From assembly GCA_049999725.1 (NCBI GenBank), contig JBNGIS010015361.1, forward strand, positions 1-25,568: a stretch of 25,568 bases of DNA. Direction: 5' to 3'. The position numbers were made by a program, and so were the translations under genes. This stretch comes from Haplomitrium mnioides (Eukaryota > Marchantiophyta > Haplomitriopsida > Calobryales). This document shows, one piece after another, positions 1 through 10,114 of the stretch (positions within the stretch are counted from its first letter, which is position 1; each line of letters opens with the position of its first letter). Below the pieces are notes generated by a model. The model saw only the letters and a program-made list of their open reading frames with translations. It was not told the DNA's origin and did not search any database.

Positions 1-706
1 GTAACTTCAACGGGGAGCTCCAAAGAATCTTGCGGGAAGAGATTCTGCAGATTCTTGCAAAACCAAGTCCAAAGAGGCTCTTCGAAACCGAGTTTCGAAG
101 TGCCCCATGGAACCCACTCCACGAAATCTCCACAGATCCCCTCGTAGATGCTTCTTTCTTCTCCTTGCGCCACGTCGTCTACTGCATTGCCGTCCGACGC
201 CGCCCGGCAAGGGGGTAGGCTGACCGTCGTGCTCACCACTCCTTCCATTGTTGACCCGCACGTTGCCCGAGGTTCGGTGAACTCTCCTCCTTGCGCCGCA
301 TGTCCCATGAATTGCTTCGGGGTCCTTGGAGTCACCACGTCCTCCGAAGGGCGCCGTCCAACGCCGCCCCACAAACGGGTAGGCTAACCATCGCGCTGAC
401 CTCCTTCCAAGGTTGACCCACGAAACCCCCTGCGTGCTTCCCAAGGCACCTTGTCGTCCGAAGGCCGCCGTCCGACGTCGTCCCGCAAAGGGGTAGGTGG
501 ACCGTCGCGCGGACCCTTCTTCCAAAGTTGACTCTTGGAAACACAACCAAGCTCCTCAGCACGCCACGTTTCCAAAGCCTTCCGCGGACTCCCTGCGCTC
601 GCCATGTCATCCGAAGAACCGTTGCGGACTACCCTGCTTGCCGAATAAGAACTGTGCCGATGGCACCGTTTCGTCATACCTTTAGAGTAAGAACTACGCG
701 TGTCCT
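1..706 (-). repeat. LTR fragment (GC-rich R1 block) of the giant-LTR family
   Basis: This stretch is collinear with 2370-3060, 8745-9430 and 23670-24360, and inversely with 20440-21130. It holds three copies of a GC-rich hairpin motif (about 191-229, 354-395, 468-509). The similarity to R1 stops near 706, where the sequence switches directly to the R2 block of the E1 3' LTR, so this is a broken LTR joined to another one. Strand is given in the gag sense of the family. Reading frames across it are not genes: they follow the GC-rich repeat and recur in every LTR copy in several frames. Confidence 0.8.
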
Positions 707-797
707 TCTTCCTTCTGATTGCACCCAAGTCAGTCATTCAACCATCCCCAGGTCCATATCCATCACCCCCCAACTAATTTGTGTGTAATTCTTGCAC

Positions 798-803
798 TTT
801 ATT
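798..803 (-). terminator. AATAAA polyadenylation signal in E1 3' LTR
   Basis: TTTATT on the plus strand reads AATAAA in the gag sense. It lies at the same place in all four R2 copies (798, 7622, 11316, 22673), followed by the conserved word gtgcaagaattacacacaa. Conserved position within the LTR fits the R/U5 polyadenylation signal of the element. Confidence 0.6.
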
Positions 804-2552
804 CCAAGGGCCCAATAACTCACACCCTGGCACCTTATTTGTGCTTGGGGCAGAATGGGTGCTGATGACCTGCATCACTGAACAATACAAACGGGTTGGA
901 CTTCCCCTCTCAGGGTTGTCATAGAGCTGGAACAGATTATCCTAACTATCCTAATGCACTAAGTTCTAATCTATCCAACAGAATCAGACCAGAGAGTATT
1001 TACCTCCAAGATGCTAGACTTGTGTCAAGGGATTGGACTCCCTCTTCAAGGCTGTTCCCAGGGTCTACTCAGCTGATATGTGTCTCCTAATCTAATGAGC
1101 CTACAAAACTTCAATGCATAATACAAATCTAATCTACACATATATGAACAAACCATATATACAATATACAAGAGAAAATAGAGTCCTTGAAGGCCCTCTA
1201 GATTTCTACCAAATGATACTTCCCTTATGAGTCCCGCTGCCTTCCAACCTGCAGCCCAGCAACCCACACACCCTCCTCTCCAGATAGTTTTTTAACTTCC
1301 CTCGTGAGAAGCCATGCTTTTACTTCCTCAGGCTAGGAAGAGAGTTTCTTTGACTTCCACCTACGGAAGACAGCTTTACCAGCTGCAGGTAGCCCACTCC
1401 ACCCTTGAGCCTCAACAGGTCTTACTATGCAGTGCACCAACACTAGCACAACCCCCCCTCTCAGCTCCACTTGAAGAATAACACACCAGAATGTCCTCCG
1501 AACACTCTGGGCTGATGTACTTGCACAATGGAATGCCGAGACACTCCAAGCTCCTCACTTGGCAGCCTCTCTTTAGTTCTCGACAAGTCGGGATCCTTTT
1601 AGCTATCGCATCAATAACCTTCTGCCCTGGTCCGCCTGCGAGGATGAGGTCACTTGGATCACCCGAGCATCCAGAGCTCCCTACTCTACAATACTCGGCG
1701 CCTCTCTAGCCCTCCTCTAAATCCCATGATTCTCCTTGAGCGAGTACCCCTACTTCACGTAGCTCCTCACCAAATCCTCACCCTTGCCTTACCATGCGCG
1801 ATTCCCCTTTCTTGCTATTGCTAACACGCCCGCCATCGCCCGTGAAACGCCGAGACGACTCCAAGCTCCTCACTTGCAACCTCTCGTTAGTTCTTGGCAG
1901 ACCAAGAATTCCTTCAAACTAACGTATCGGTCCACCTCCGCTCTGGTCCACCGGCAAGGACGAGTTCACTTGGATTGCCTGAGCATCCAGAGCTCCCTAC
2001 TTTGCGATTCTCCACGCCCCTTCAGTCCACCTTCGAATCCTCCTGGAGCTAGTACATCCGCTTCAAGTAGTTCCTCACTGAACTCTTCACCCTTGCCTTA
2101 CCATGCGCGATTCTTGTGCCTCGCATCACTATTGCTTCCAGCAATTGCCCGTGCATCAACCTGGAAGAATTCAATGACAAACGATGTATACTCCCTTCGC
2201 TCGCTACCCTCACGAGCCCGATCCACAAAATAATCGTTAATCTCGTTAGCTCGGAATAGGGGACGACGACGCGTGGCTTTACTATTTGGTAATCCCGTTA
2301 CCACGGAATGGGAGAAGGCGCCGCATGTCATGCAGTTGGTCGAGAAAAAGACAAGATTAACGGTAGCTTCAACGGAGAGCTCCAAGTAATCTTGCGGGAA
2401 GAGATTCCGTAGATTCTTGTAGAACCAAGTCCGAAAAGGCTCTTTGGAACCGAGTTCAGAAATGCCCCACTGAACCTATTCCACGGAATCTCCATAGATT
2501 CATTTGTAGATCCTTCTTTCTTCTCCTCACGCCACGTGGTCCGCTGCACCGC

Positions 2553-2873
2553 TGTCCGACGCCACCTTGCAAGGGAGTAGGCTGACAGTCGCGTTGACCG
2601 CTCCTTCTGCAATTGATCCGTACGTCATTCGAGGTCAGATGAATTCCTTTCCTTATGCCGCGTGTCCCGTGAGCTGCTTCGGGGTCCTTGGAGTCGTCGC
2701 CACGTCCTCCAAAAAGCGCCGTCCGACGCCGCCCCGCAAAGGGGTAAGTGGACCGTCGGCTAACTTCCTTCCGAGGTTGACCCACCAAACCCCTACGTGC
2801 TTCCCAAGGTGACACGTCGTCCAAAGGCCGCCGTTCGACACCGCCTCGCAAAGAGGTAGACGGATTGTCGCGT
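2553..2873. repeat. Three GC-rich hairpin motifs in R1 of E1 3' LTR
   Basis: Three copies of an imperfect hairpin motif lie at about 2553-2592, 2719-2758 and 2829-2873. The core has GTCCG, then a CCCC run, a gcaaa loop, GGGG, and CGGAC closing the stem. The spacing (about 165 then 110 bp) is the same in the other LTR copies. Confidence 0.7.
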
Positions 2874-3746
2874 GGACCCTTCTTCCGAAGTTGACCTTCG
2901 GAAACACAACCAGGCTCCTCAGCGCGCTACGTTTCCGAAGCCTTCCGCGGACTCCCTGCGCTCGCCACGTCATCCGAAGAACCGCTGCGGACTAACCCTG
3001 CTTGCCGAATAAGAACTGTGCCGATGTTGCCGTTTCATCATACCTTCGAAGTAATAACTACGCGCACGCCCGAGGTTATCTTTGTTAACACTTCCAAAAG
3101 CTTGCTATAAGAACTACTAGGCCCTTTCGGACCGTTCGCCCCTTTCGAACATTCGGATGCCGTCCGCACCCCGTCAAACTTTCACCATTCTGGTTGTCGA
3201 AGCGTCAAAGAGTCACCCTTTCGGTGTCGCTAGCTCCTCCATCGATCGCACTGGCGTTAGCTTCATTTTCCGGCCGCTCTAATCTCGCTCGCTGATTCGC
3301 CGATAGATCGTCCTTTCATTGTGCCCTTCATTTCCCCCCACCGGATAGGCGCTATATCGCCCTTCTAACTCAGCCTTCTTCTCGTTGGACGGGTTGCGAT
3401 GGGTCACCGCTTCGCCATTGATGCGTGTCGTTTGAACTGGTTCGCCGACAAGTTGCCTTTTCACCTTCACTCGCTCTTATTTGGTCAGATCGGCGATCTG
3501 ACCCCCTTTAAGCTCTCCTATGTGTTTCCTCTTGACGGGTCCGTGCTAAGTCGCCCCTTCGGCTTCCGCGCTCCTCCTCCGCTTGGATCTTTGATATATC
3601 GTCCTTCCCACACTCTCTCGTTTTCCTTCGGCCAGATCCCTGATAAGTCGTTGTTTCGGGTCCTCGTCCTTGATCCCATGTTGGTTTCCTCGCGGATCCC
3701 TCTTAACCGGGGATCCCCATGTCGTAAGACGGATCGGAACCCGGTT

Positions 3747-3763
3747 AAGTAGGCTCCCCACTT
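3747..3763. repeat. AAGTGGG/CCCACTT stem-loop in R5
   Basis: A short inverted repeat of the form AAGTGGG-ctc-CCCACTT, here with one stem mismatch (aagtagg). It recurs at 10115-10131 (perfect), 14142-14158, 25045-25061 and in the diverged LTR at 16543-16559 and 17103-17119. Confidence 0.65.
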
Positions 3764-4417
3764 AGAGAGGTGCCTGTGCGTAGATCCGCGAGCCTCCTGG
3801 TGCCGCCACGTTGTTCGTGGAATCTCGCGGGATCTTTCGGGGACTCCACTCTTCAGCCAAGATTCCCAGACTCGAATGGAGCTTTCGATCGGCCCTTGTA
3901 GAGCTCGCTCTTGCTTGTGGGATCGAGGCGTCCCTCTTCCCTGGCCTTGCTTGCCCTCGTGACGATTTCACCTCCTCCTTTCAGCTCATGATCCTTGCTT
4001 CCCGATTTGTGACTGTTGTAGGACCCCCGCGATCTGCCTTTCTTCGAAGTGCCTTCGGACTTCCTTGTTGTTGATCCGTTCTTCTTCCTCATGCGATCGC
4101 TTCACCATAGGTGGCTGCTCTTTTTCTTCTCCCCAGGCTCCGATTCCCACATCCTCCTTAGGCCCACGGACTTTTGTTGGCCTGCTTCAAATTTGAAAAT
4201 GGGGCCCCTTCCCTAGCTGGTGATCACTGCTCTCTTCTCATCTCTTCTGCCATGATCTTGTTTCCCTCCTAGGAATCATGCGCCATGCTCTTAGTAGCTG
4301 TTTGAGGTTAATCCTTGGCTCTAGAGAGGCCTTCACTCTTGCCAAGGGTCATTGTGCTAGTGATGCTTCCGATTTCCTGCATTGAGCTTTAGTGTCCCAA
4401 ACCACTGGCTGACATAA

Positions 4418-4427
4418 CTCCCCCTTC
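4418..4427 (-). other. E1 polypurine tract
   Basis: GAAGGGGGAG on the minus strand, followed by tta and then the LTR start TGTCAG at 4414. The identical tract and the identical three-base spacing are found in E2 (13439-13448, LTR start 13452). This is where plus-strand DNA synthesis is primed in LTR retrotransposons. Confidence 0.85.
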
Positions 4428-4514
4428 AAGTGTGAAGCGTCTCCGCGAACACACTTCTTCTCCTTCAATTTTCTAGTGCTTTTGCTGCTGGTCGTTTGCT
4501 TGACTCTGTAACTC

Positions 4515-4581
4515 CTACAATACAACCCTATAAAACACCCCCCACAAAGCACACACTCACATACACACACAAACAACTTAC
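4515..4581 (-). other. Intron-like GT-AG segment before the polypurine tract (E1)
   Basis: On the minus strand a GTAAGT donor (starting at 4581) is followed by a TG-rich 67-nt tract and a pyrimidine/G-rich end with TTGTAG (acceptor at 4516-4515), then gagttacagag. E2 has the matching structure at 13282-13351. Whether it is spliced cannot be told from sequence; the TG-rich tract makes a chance match possible. Confidence 0.35.
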
Positions 4582-4872
4582 ATGCGATTGCTAGGCGCAA
4601 CCCACAGTTGGGCACTCGTTTTTCTTTTGATCCTCATACCTCTTCTATTTGTTGAAGTGCCCCTTGGTGTCCCCACCCTTGGCCCCATCTGTCACTGATT
4701 TCCTCACCCGGTACTCTGGTCTGTCGTAGGCTGATAATTCATGTTGGTGGACAGACACCACACCCTCCTCCAACAGATCCTCCTCTGTTGCTTCACTCAC
4801 CACTTGTACTTAGTAGTGGTACTTCGAGTCCTCTTCTTCCTTGGACCATACACTGTCGTACTTTGCCTCAGG
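4582..4872 (-). pseudogene. Acidic C-terminal tail after the protease (E1)
   Basis: The frame that carries the end of the protease continues on the minus strand past a TAG at 4875-4873. After one more stop (TAA in the region near 4810) it stays open for roughly 75 codons. It encodes an acidic stretch rich in Glu (including EATEEDLLEEG) followed by a basic stretch (NRRGMRIKRK), and then reaches a stop made by the TAA of the GTAAGT donor at 4581. I recognise no reverse transcriptase or other known domain. It may be the natural C-terminus of a short Gag-protease polyprotein or the remnant of a deleted pol. Confidence 0.4.
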
Positions 4873-5363
4873 CTACGTTTCCCCCAAGTAAAGAACTGGA
4901 CCATAGTGCATTGTCGTTTTGTTAGGGCCGAACACCAATGTGGAGTTCCCCTAGTTGTGGATTACTTTGGCCCCATACAGCCACGACCTTCCTATCAACA
5001 CTGGGTAAGGAGAAGTTCTGGCGGGTCGCATTACCAGATAATTCAATTCGAACTCTTTTTCCCCCTATAAAGGTTGGGATTTAAAGAAAAGAGCCCAATG
5101 GCTTTACTCGTGACCCATATGCCAACCTCATGATCCTGGTTGTAGGCTGGAATTCCATGAATCCCAGCTTGTGCTCTGTCTCCTCTACCATAATGTTGAC
5201 TCCTGCCCCTCCATCCACGGGCACTAAAGATAGTGTGCACCCCGCGATCTGAATGTCGATCTCTGGAGCCCCCTTTGTCTTCACAGATTAGCTGCAGGTC
5301 TGCTGAAGCTCCCACCTTGGGCAGCCTCTTCTTCCTCTTCGCACCCATCAACAATTCACGGAG
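4873..5363 (-). pseudogene. Retropepsin-like aspartic protease remnant (E1)
   Basis: Three minus-strand frames together carry a Ty3-type retropepsin. The segment 5284-5084 shows the catalytic loop as VDGGAGVNIM, followed by a KLGF helix motif and a SRVKPLG motif. After a TAA at 5083-5081 and a frameshift near 5045, the C-terminal motif PVLIGRSWLYGAKV appears, then a TAG at 4953-4951 where plant relatives usually have Trp. The active-site triplet is D-G-G rather than D-T/S-G, a variant that also occurs in plant retroelement protease-like domains. The enzyme would have cleaved the Gag polyprotein in the particle. Two stops and two frameshifts make this copy inactive. The upstream basic linker (GAKRKKRLPKVG, near 5330) joins it to Gag. 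Confidence 0.75.
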
Positions 5364-6260
5364 CTATCTCCGGTACAGTGGGCTATCCTTGAGGAGTTGG
5401 CCTACTGTGGCCGTGACATGACAATTTCTTATATCTGCTTGAATGTTGTACGGGCTGGGCTTCGCCCCCTCTTTCGCAACTGCAATCTCCTCCTGTACCT
5501 CTTGGAGCCCTCCTTGCTGCTTTCGGACTTCCTTAAGGGTCTCCTCTTCATTTTGCTCTTGTTCTATGGCCTCCAAAGCCTCCAACTGCTTCCTCACTTG
5601 GTCATGTTGCTCCGGGTAGAACCATTTCGGATTATCTCGTCGAGGTGAGGTTGCTCGAGCCACTTCCTTCTCAGCTCTTTTCTCGGCCTTCCTGTGGCTT
5701 TTCTTTTTGGCCTTGGCCCCTGCCCTGGTGACGACCTTGAAACAATCATCCGAAGTTGGCGTCTCCCAGCTTGGCAACTCAACTTCCTCCTCCATGCCTA
5801 GAGTGATCAGATTGACGTTTGAGGGGGGAGGAGGATTCAAGCTTGGCCCAAAGGAAGCATCTAGCCTTCCGTGCGGGAATTTCTTGGCTACATGCCCTTT
5901 TGTTTTGCATTGGAAACACAGGGGAGGCGGTTGCCCATAATTGCTCTTACGCGACTTCAGACAACTTGCTGAAATGTGACTGGGTTGGCCACAATTCCAA
6001 CACACCATGATTGTGGTCATGGGTGGCCGAGTAGCAGCCCACTGATTCATAGGCCATGCATTCCCTCTTGCAGGCCTGCTCAGAATTGTCCGAGGTCCCC
6101 CGTTGATTTGATACATTGTGTCTGGGGCCTCCTCTAGGACATACTCCACCTCTTCTCTCACGTACTCTAGTGCTTCCTCCCTTACATACTGCACAACATT
6201 GGAGTCATTCGGACATTCATGGGGGGAGTGTCCGTGTTGCTTGCAGCGGACACACCAGAC
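5364..6260 (-). pseudogene. Gag nucleocapsid part with three CCHC zinc knuckles and coiled coil (E1)
   Basis: One minus-strand frame is open from about 6260 to a TAG at 5366-5364. It contains CVRCKQHGHSPHEC (6254-6213), CWNCGQPSHISASC (6002-5961) and CFQCKTKGHVAKKF (5918-5877). The first two are complete C-X2-C-X4-H-X4-C knuckles; the third has Phe in place of the last Cys. A Lys-rich stretch (KAKKKSHRKAEKRAEKE) and a Gln/Glu-rich probable coiled coil (near 5600-5470) follow, then SPLYRR just before the stop. Such knuckles bind the element RNA in the particle. A frameshift near 6265-6275 separates this part from the upstream Gag frame. The TAG at 5366 interrupts a stretch that runs on towards the protease, so it is probably a mutated sense codon. 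Confidence 0.8.
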
Positions 6261-6717
6261 TCCAACTGTTCGGGTCGGCAGGGGTCGTCCCTCTAGCTTG
6301 ATCCGCCAGGAGGATGTTCATCGCCTCCAACTTGGCGCTCAACTCATCAATTTGATCCCTCCCTCTTGGCTTTCTACTAGCCTCGGGTTTGGGTTCAGTT
6401 TTCTTGTACCTCCCCTTGCTGGCCCCCTTGCGATGATGCACCTCCTTGACCTGCTTTTTCTTCTTCAGGTCTTTCTTCTTCTTTTTCCTCCTGGATGACC
6501 GGTCCTCATCTGAGCTGCTGCTGCTCGACTCATTCTCGCTTTCCGAGGAGGACTCAAAACTTTGATCTGTTTCTTCGTCACTATCTGAGGTGTCCGAAGA
6601 ATTGTCAGAGTCATACTTGGACCTTGCCTTCCTCCGAGAACTGGTGGTAGCAGCCTTCACATGGGATCTTGCTGCATTGACTGCATCCTCGAGAGTCTGT
6701 GGATCCGTTTGGCGCAC
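6217..6717 (-). pseudogene. Gag middle region: Ser/Asp-rich acidic then Lys-rich linker (E1)
   Basis: This minus-strand frame begins after a TAG (6720-6718) that interrupts Gag and runs to the frameshift before the first zinc knuckle. It continues the Gag helix (TDPQTLEDAVNAARSHV), then gives a long low-complexity acidic stretch of Ser, Asp and Glu (about 6610-6495), a run of Arg/Lys (RRKKKKKDLKKKKQ, near 6480), and a short helix with DELSAKLEAMNILL. E2 keeps the same order of acidic, basic and helix parts at 11802-12100. The acidic-serine part looks intrinsically disordered and the Lys run could serve nuclear localisation or RNA binding, but that is inference from composition. Confidence 0.75.
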
Positions 6718-7205
6718 CTAGGTCCCAATCCCTCTGGGGAGCGCTGCGAGGAACCACGTTGTGAGCATTCCGTTTGTGGTTGGAGGGTTTAGCTTTCTTG
6801 CCACTTTCTTGAAACGTTGGAGAAACCCCCTCACGGACTTCTTCTGCATCTTGAGCTGACCTATCTTGATCAACGCCTCAGTTTCTTCCCCAATCCACGG
6901 AACTCCGCTGTGAAGACCTCCTTGAATGCATGCCAGTCCTTTTTTACATTATCTGACAGGTCTTTGTACCAAGGCTGGGCCTCTCCCTTTAGCACTGCTG
7001 GCAGGATTCCAATCTTGACATGGGCTTCTCCATTTGATGCTGTAGTGTTCTCCAGGTCATCCAACCATGCATTTGGGTCATCCTTTGGGTGTCCCTTAAA
7101 GGACCTGTATTTGAACCTTCCCTGAAGCCCAGAAGGTGGTACCTGGTTGGCCATCCCTCCACTAGCAATTGCCACTTCCACCCAAGGGTTCCTTCCTTCC
7201 GCCAC
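6718..7205 (-). pseudogene. Retrotransposon Gag capsid-like domain, frameshifted (E1)
   Basis: The first frame opens after a stop just upstream of 7205. The likeliest start is the ATG at 7154-7152 in a good context (gggATGGcc), not the GTG at 7205. It carries the hallmarks of a plant Ty3 Gag: DDPNAWLDDLE, then GEAQPWYKDL and KKDWHAFKEVFTAEF. A frameshift near 6895 moves the reading to another frame, where SVRGFLQRFKKVARKLNPP and TTWFLAALPRGIG continue the domain. A TAG at 6720-6718 then interrupts it. This domain would form the virus-like particle shell. The presence of both halves in order, with only one frameshift and one stop between, indicates a once-intact gag. E2 has lost nearly all of it. 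Confidence 0.85.
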
Positions 7206-7335
7206 TCTTCCTCAACAAACTCAACCCTCAGTTGCTCTGTTTCTCGGAAGTAACCTTCTCACCGGCTGACCTGAGTCTCTTGTGCATAAAGTGGTCTTTC
7301 TGGTTCGGGTTGGTCTCAGGTTTTTTTCAAACCCT

Positions 7336-7374
7336 TGGCCCTCCTTCTAGCACCAAAAAATTCATGTCGCTACT
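7336..7374 (-). other. Primer-binding-like leader start (E1)
   Basis: Right after the LTR end on the minus strand comes agtagcgacatgaa and then ttttttggtgctagaagg. The TGGxxCTAGAAGGAGGGCC word is shared with E2 (11586-11604) and resembles the tRNA-primer sites I recall from plant Ty3-type elements. It lies about 17 nt from the LTR end, farther than usual, so the exact primer site is uncertain. The leader then runs to the gag ATG at 7154. Confidence 0.5.
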
Positions 7375-8930
7375 TGTTTCATGCCTTAACCTTTTCAGAC
7401 CCTGTTTTGAGTGTAGGGGAGGATAGGTTTACGGGCTTTCAGGTTCTTTTCTGAGATGGCCCCTTGCCAGTTACCACTTTCAGACCTTAAGGACTTTTCC
7501 TCTCCTTACAGACCTTATATGCATATCTCACTCTTCTTCTTCTTATACTCAAGTCAGTTACTCAACCCCTCTCAGGTCCACATCCATCACCCCCCAACTG
7601 GTTTGTGTGTAATTCTTGCACTTTATTCCAAAGGCCCAATAACTCATACCCTGCTACCTTATTCGTGCTTTGGGCAGAATGGGTGCTGATGACCTGCACC
7701 ACTGAACATCACAAAAGGCTGGACTCCCCCTCTCAGGGTTGTCATAGAGCTGGAACAGATTATCCTAACTATCCTAATGCACTAAGTTCTAATCCATGCA
7801 ATAGAATCAGACCAGAGAGCATTTACCCCCAAGCTACCAGACTTGTCAAGGGATTGGACTCCCCCTTCAAGGCTGTTCCCAGGGTCTGCTCAGCTGATCT
7901 GTGTCTCCTAATCTAATGAGCCTATAAAACTTCAATGCATAATACAAATCTAATCTACACATATATGAACAAACCATATATACAATATACCCTCCACCCT
8001 GGTCCGCCTGCGAGGATGAGGTCATCTGGATCGCCCGAGCATCCAGAACTCCCTACTCTGCAATGCTCGGTGCCCCTCCAGCCCTCCTCTAAATCCCTCG
8101 GTTCCCCTTGAGCGAGTACCCCTACTTCACGTAGCTCCTCATTGAATCCTCACCCTTGCCTTACCATGTGCGATTCCTCGTTCTTGTCATCGTTGTCACA
8201 CCCGCCATTGCCCGTGAAATGCCGAGATGACTCCAAGCTCCTCACTTGGCAGCCTCTCCTTAGTTCTCGACAGACCAAGAATTCCTTCAAACTAACGTAT
8301 CGATCCACCTCCGCTTTGGTCCACCAGCAAGGGCGAGTTCACCTGGATTGCCCGAGCATCCAGAGCTCCATACTCTGCGATTCTCCGCGCCCCTCCAGTC
8401 CACCTCCGAATCCCCCTGGGCTCTTGGAGCTAGTACACCCGCTTTAAGTAGTTCCTTACTGAACTCTTCACCCTTGCCTTACCATGCGCAATTCTCGTGC
8501 CTCGCATCGCTATTGCTCCCAGCAATTTCCCGTGCATCGACCTGGAAGAATTCAATGACAAACGATGTATACTCCCTTCGCGTGCTGCCCCCACGAGCCT
8601 GATCCGCAAAACAGTCGTTAATCCCGTTAGCTCGGAATAGGGGACGACGACGCATGGCTTTACTGTTTGGTAATCTTGTTACCATGGAATGGGAGAAGGC
8701 GCCGCGTGTCTTGCAGTTGGTCGAGAAAAAGACAAGGTCAACAGTAACTTCAATGGGGAGCTCCGAGGAATCTTGCGGGAAGAGATTCCGCGAATTCCCG
8801 CAGAACCAAGTCCAAAGAGGCTCTTCGGAACCGAGTTCCAAAGTGCCCCACAGAACTCATTCCACAGAATCTCCACAGATTCCCTTGTAGATCCTTCTTT
8901 CTTCTCCTTGCGCTATCTCGTCCGCTGCAC

Positions 8931-9250
8931 CGCCGTTCAACGCCGCCCCGCAAGGGGTAGGCCAGCCGTCGCGCTAACTGCTCCTTCCGCAGTTGACCCG
9001 TATGTTGCCTGAGGTCCGATGAACTCCTCTCCTTGTGTTGAGTGTCATGTGAGTTGCTTCAGGGTCCTTGGAGTCGCCACGTCCTCCGAAGAGTGCCGTC
9101 TAACTCCGCTCCACAAAGGGGTAGGTGGACCGTCGGCTGACTTGCTTCCGATGTTGACCCACGGAACCCCTGCGTGCTTCCCAAGGCGACACGTCGTCCA
9201 AAGGCCGCCGTCCGATGCCGCCCCTCAAAGGGGTAGGCGGACCGTCGCGT
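8931..9250. repeat. Three GC-rich hairpin motifs in R1 of E1 5' LTR
   Basis: Copies of the GTCCG...CCCC-gcaaa-GGGG...CGGAC motif lie at about 8931-8973, 9094-9135 and 9204-9250, with the same spacing as in the other LTRs. Confidence 0.7.
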
Positions 9251-10114
9251 GGACCCTTCTTCCGAAGTTGACCTTTGGAAACACAACCAGGCTCCTTAGT
9301 GTGCCACGTTTCCGAAGCCTTCCGCGGACTTCTTGTGCTTGCCACGTCATCCGAAGAACCGTTGCAGACGAACCCTGCTCGCCGAATAAGATCTGTGCCG
9401 ATGTCACCGTTTCATCGTACCTTCGAAGTAAGAACTATGCGCTCGCCCGAGGCTATCTTTGTTAACACTTCTGAAAGCTCTTTATAGGAACTACTAGGCC
9501 ATTTCGCCCCTTTCAAACTTTCAAATGCTGGCTGCACCCCGTCAAACTTTCACCATTTTGGTTGCTGAAGCGGCAAAGAGTCACCCTTTTGGCGCCGCTA
9601 GCTCCTCAGTCGGTCGCACTGACGTTAGCTTCATTTTTCGGCCACTTTCATCTCGTTTGCCGATTCGCCAATAGATCGTCCCTTCGCCGTGCCATTTGTT
9701 TCCCCCCACCGGATAGGCGCCATATCACCCTTCTAGCTTAGCCTTCTTCTCGTTGGATGATTTGCGATGGGTCACCGCTTTGCCACTGATGCGCATTGTT
9801 TGAACCAGTTCGTCGATAAGTTGCCTTTTCGCCTTCACTCGCTCTTATTCGGTCAGATCGACGATCTGTCACTCTTTCGGCTCTTCTCTGTGTTTCCTCT
9901 TAACAGGTCCGCGCTAAGTCGCCCCTTCGGCTTCCGCGCTCCTCCTCCGCTCGGATCTTTGATATATCGTCCTTCCGGCACTCTCTCATTTTCCTTCGGC
10001 CAGATCCTTGATAAGTCGTTGTTTCGGGCCCTCGTCCTTGATCCCCTGTTGGTTTCCTCGCGGATCCCTCTTAACCGGGGATCCCCATGTCGTAAGACGG
10101 ATCCGAACCCGGTT

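Larger units (their letters stand above)
707..4414 (-). repeat. E1 3' LTR, truncated at its 3' end
   Basis: On the plus strand the blocks run R2 (about 707-1260), R3 (1260-1480), R4 (1480-2370), R1 (2370-3120), R5 (3120-4260) and R6 (4260-4414), matching the other LTR copies in order. It starts TGTCAG on the minus strand at 4414, three bases from the polypurine tract. Relative to the 5' LTR it lacks the terminal stretch equivalent to 7375-7550, replaced by the R1 fragment left of 706. With that piece the full LTR would be about 3.9 kb. No host gene lies in it. Confidence 0.85.

Noticed and set aside
1-720. Arg/Pro-rich open frames of up to 179 codons in the R1 blocks (also 2456-2851, 20662-21099, 23460-24335)
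   Set aside because: They recur in several frames on both strands of each LTR copy, change length between copies, and carry no domain; GC-rich repeat sequence explains them.
4741-6498. Plus-strand frames opposite the E1 gag (for example 5397-5648, 6118-6498) as genes
   Set aside because: They are the complements of the gag and protease frames, leucine- and serine-rich from the antisense of Lys/Glu-rich sequence.
4415-7374. Reverse transcriptase, RNase H or integrase in E1
   Set aside because: All minus-strand frames were read; after the protease only the acidic/basic tail remains before the polypurine tract.
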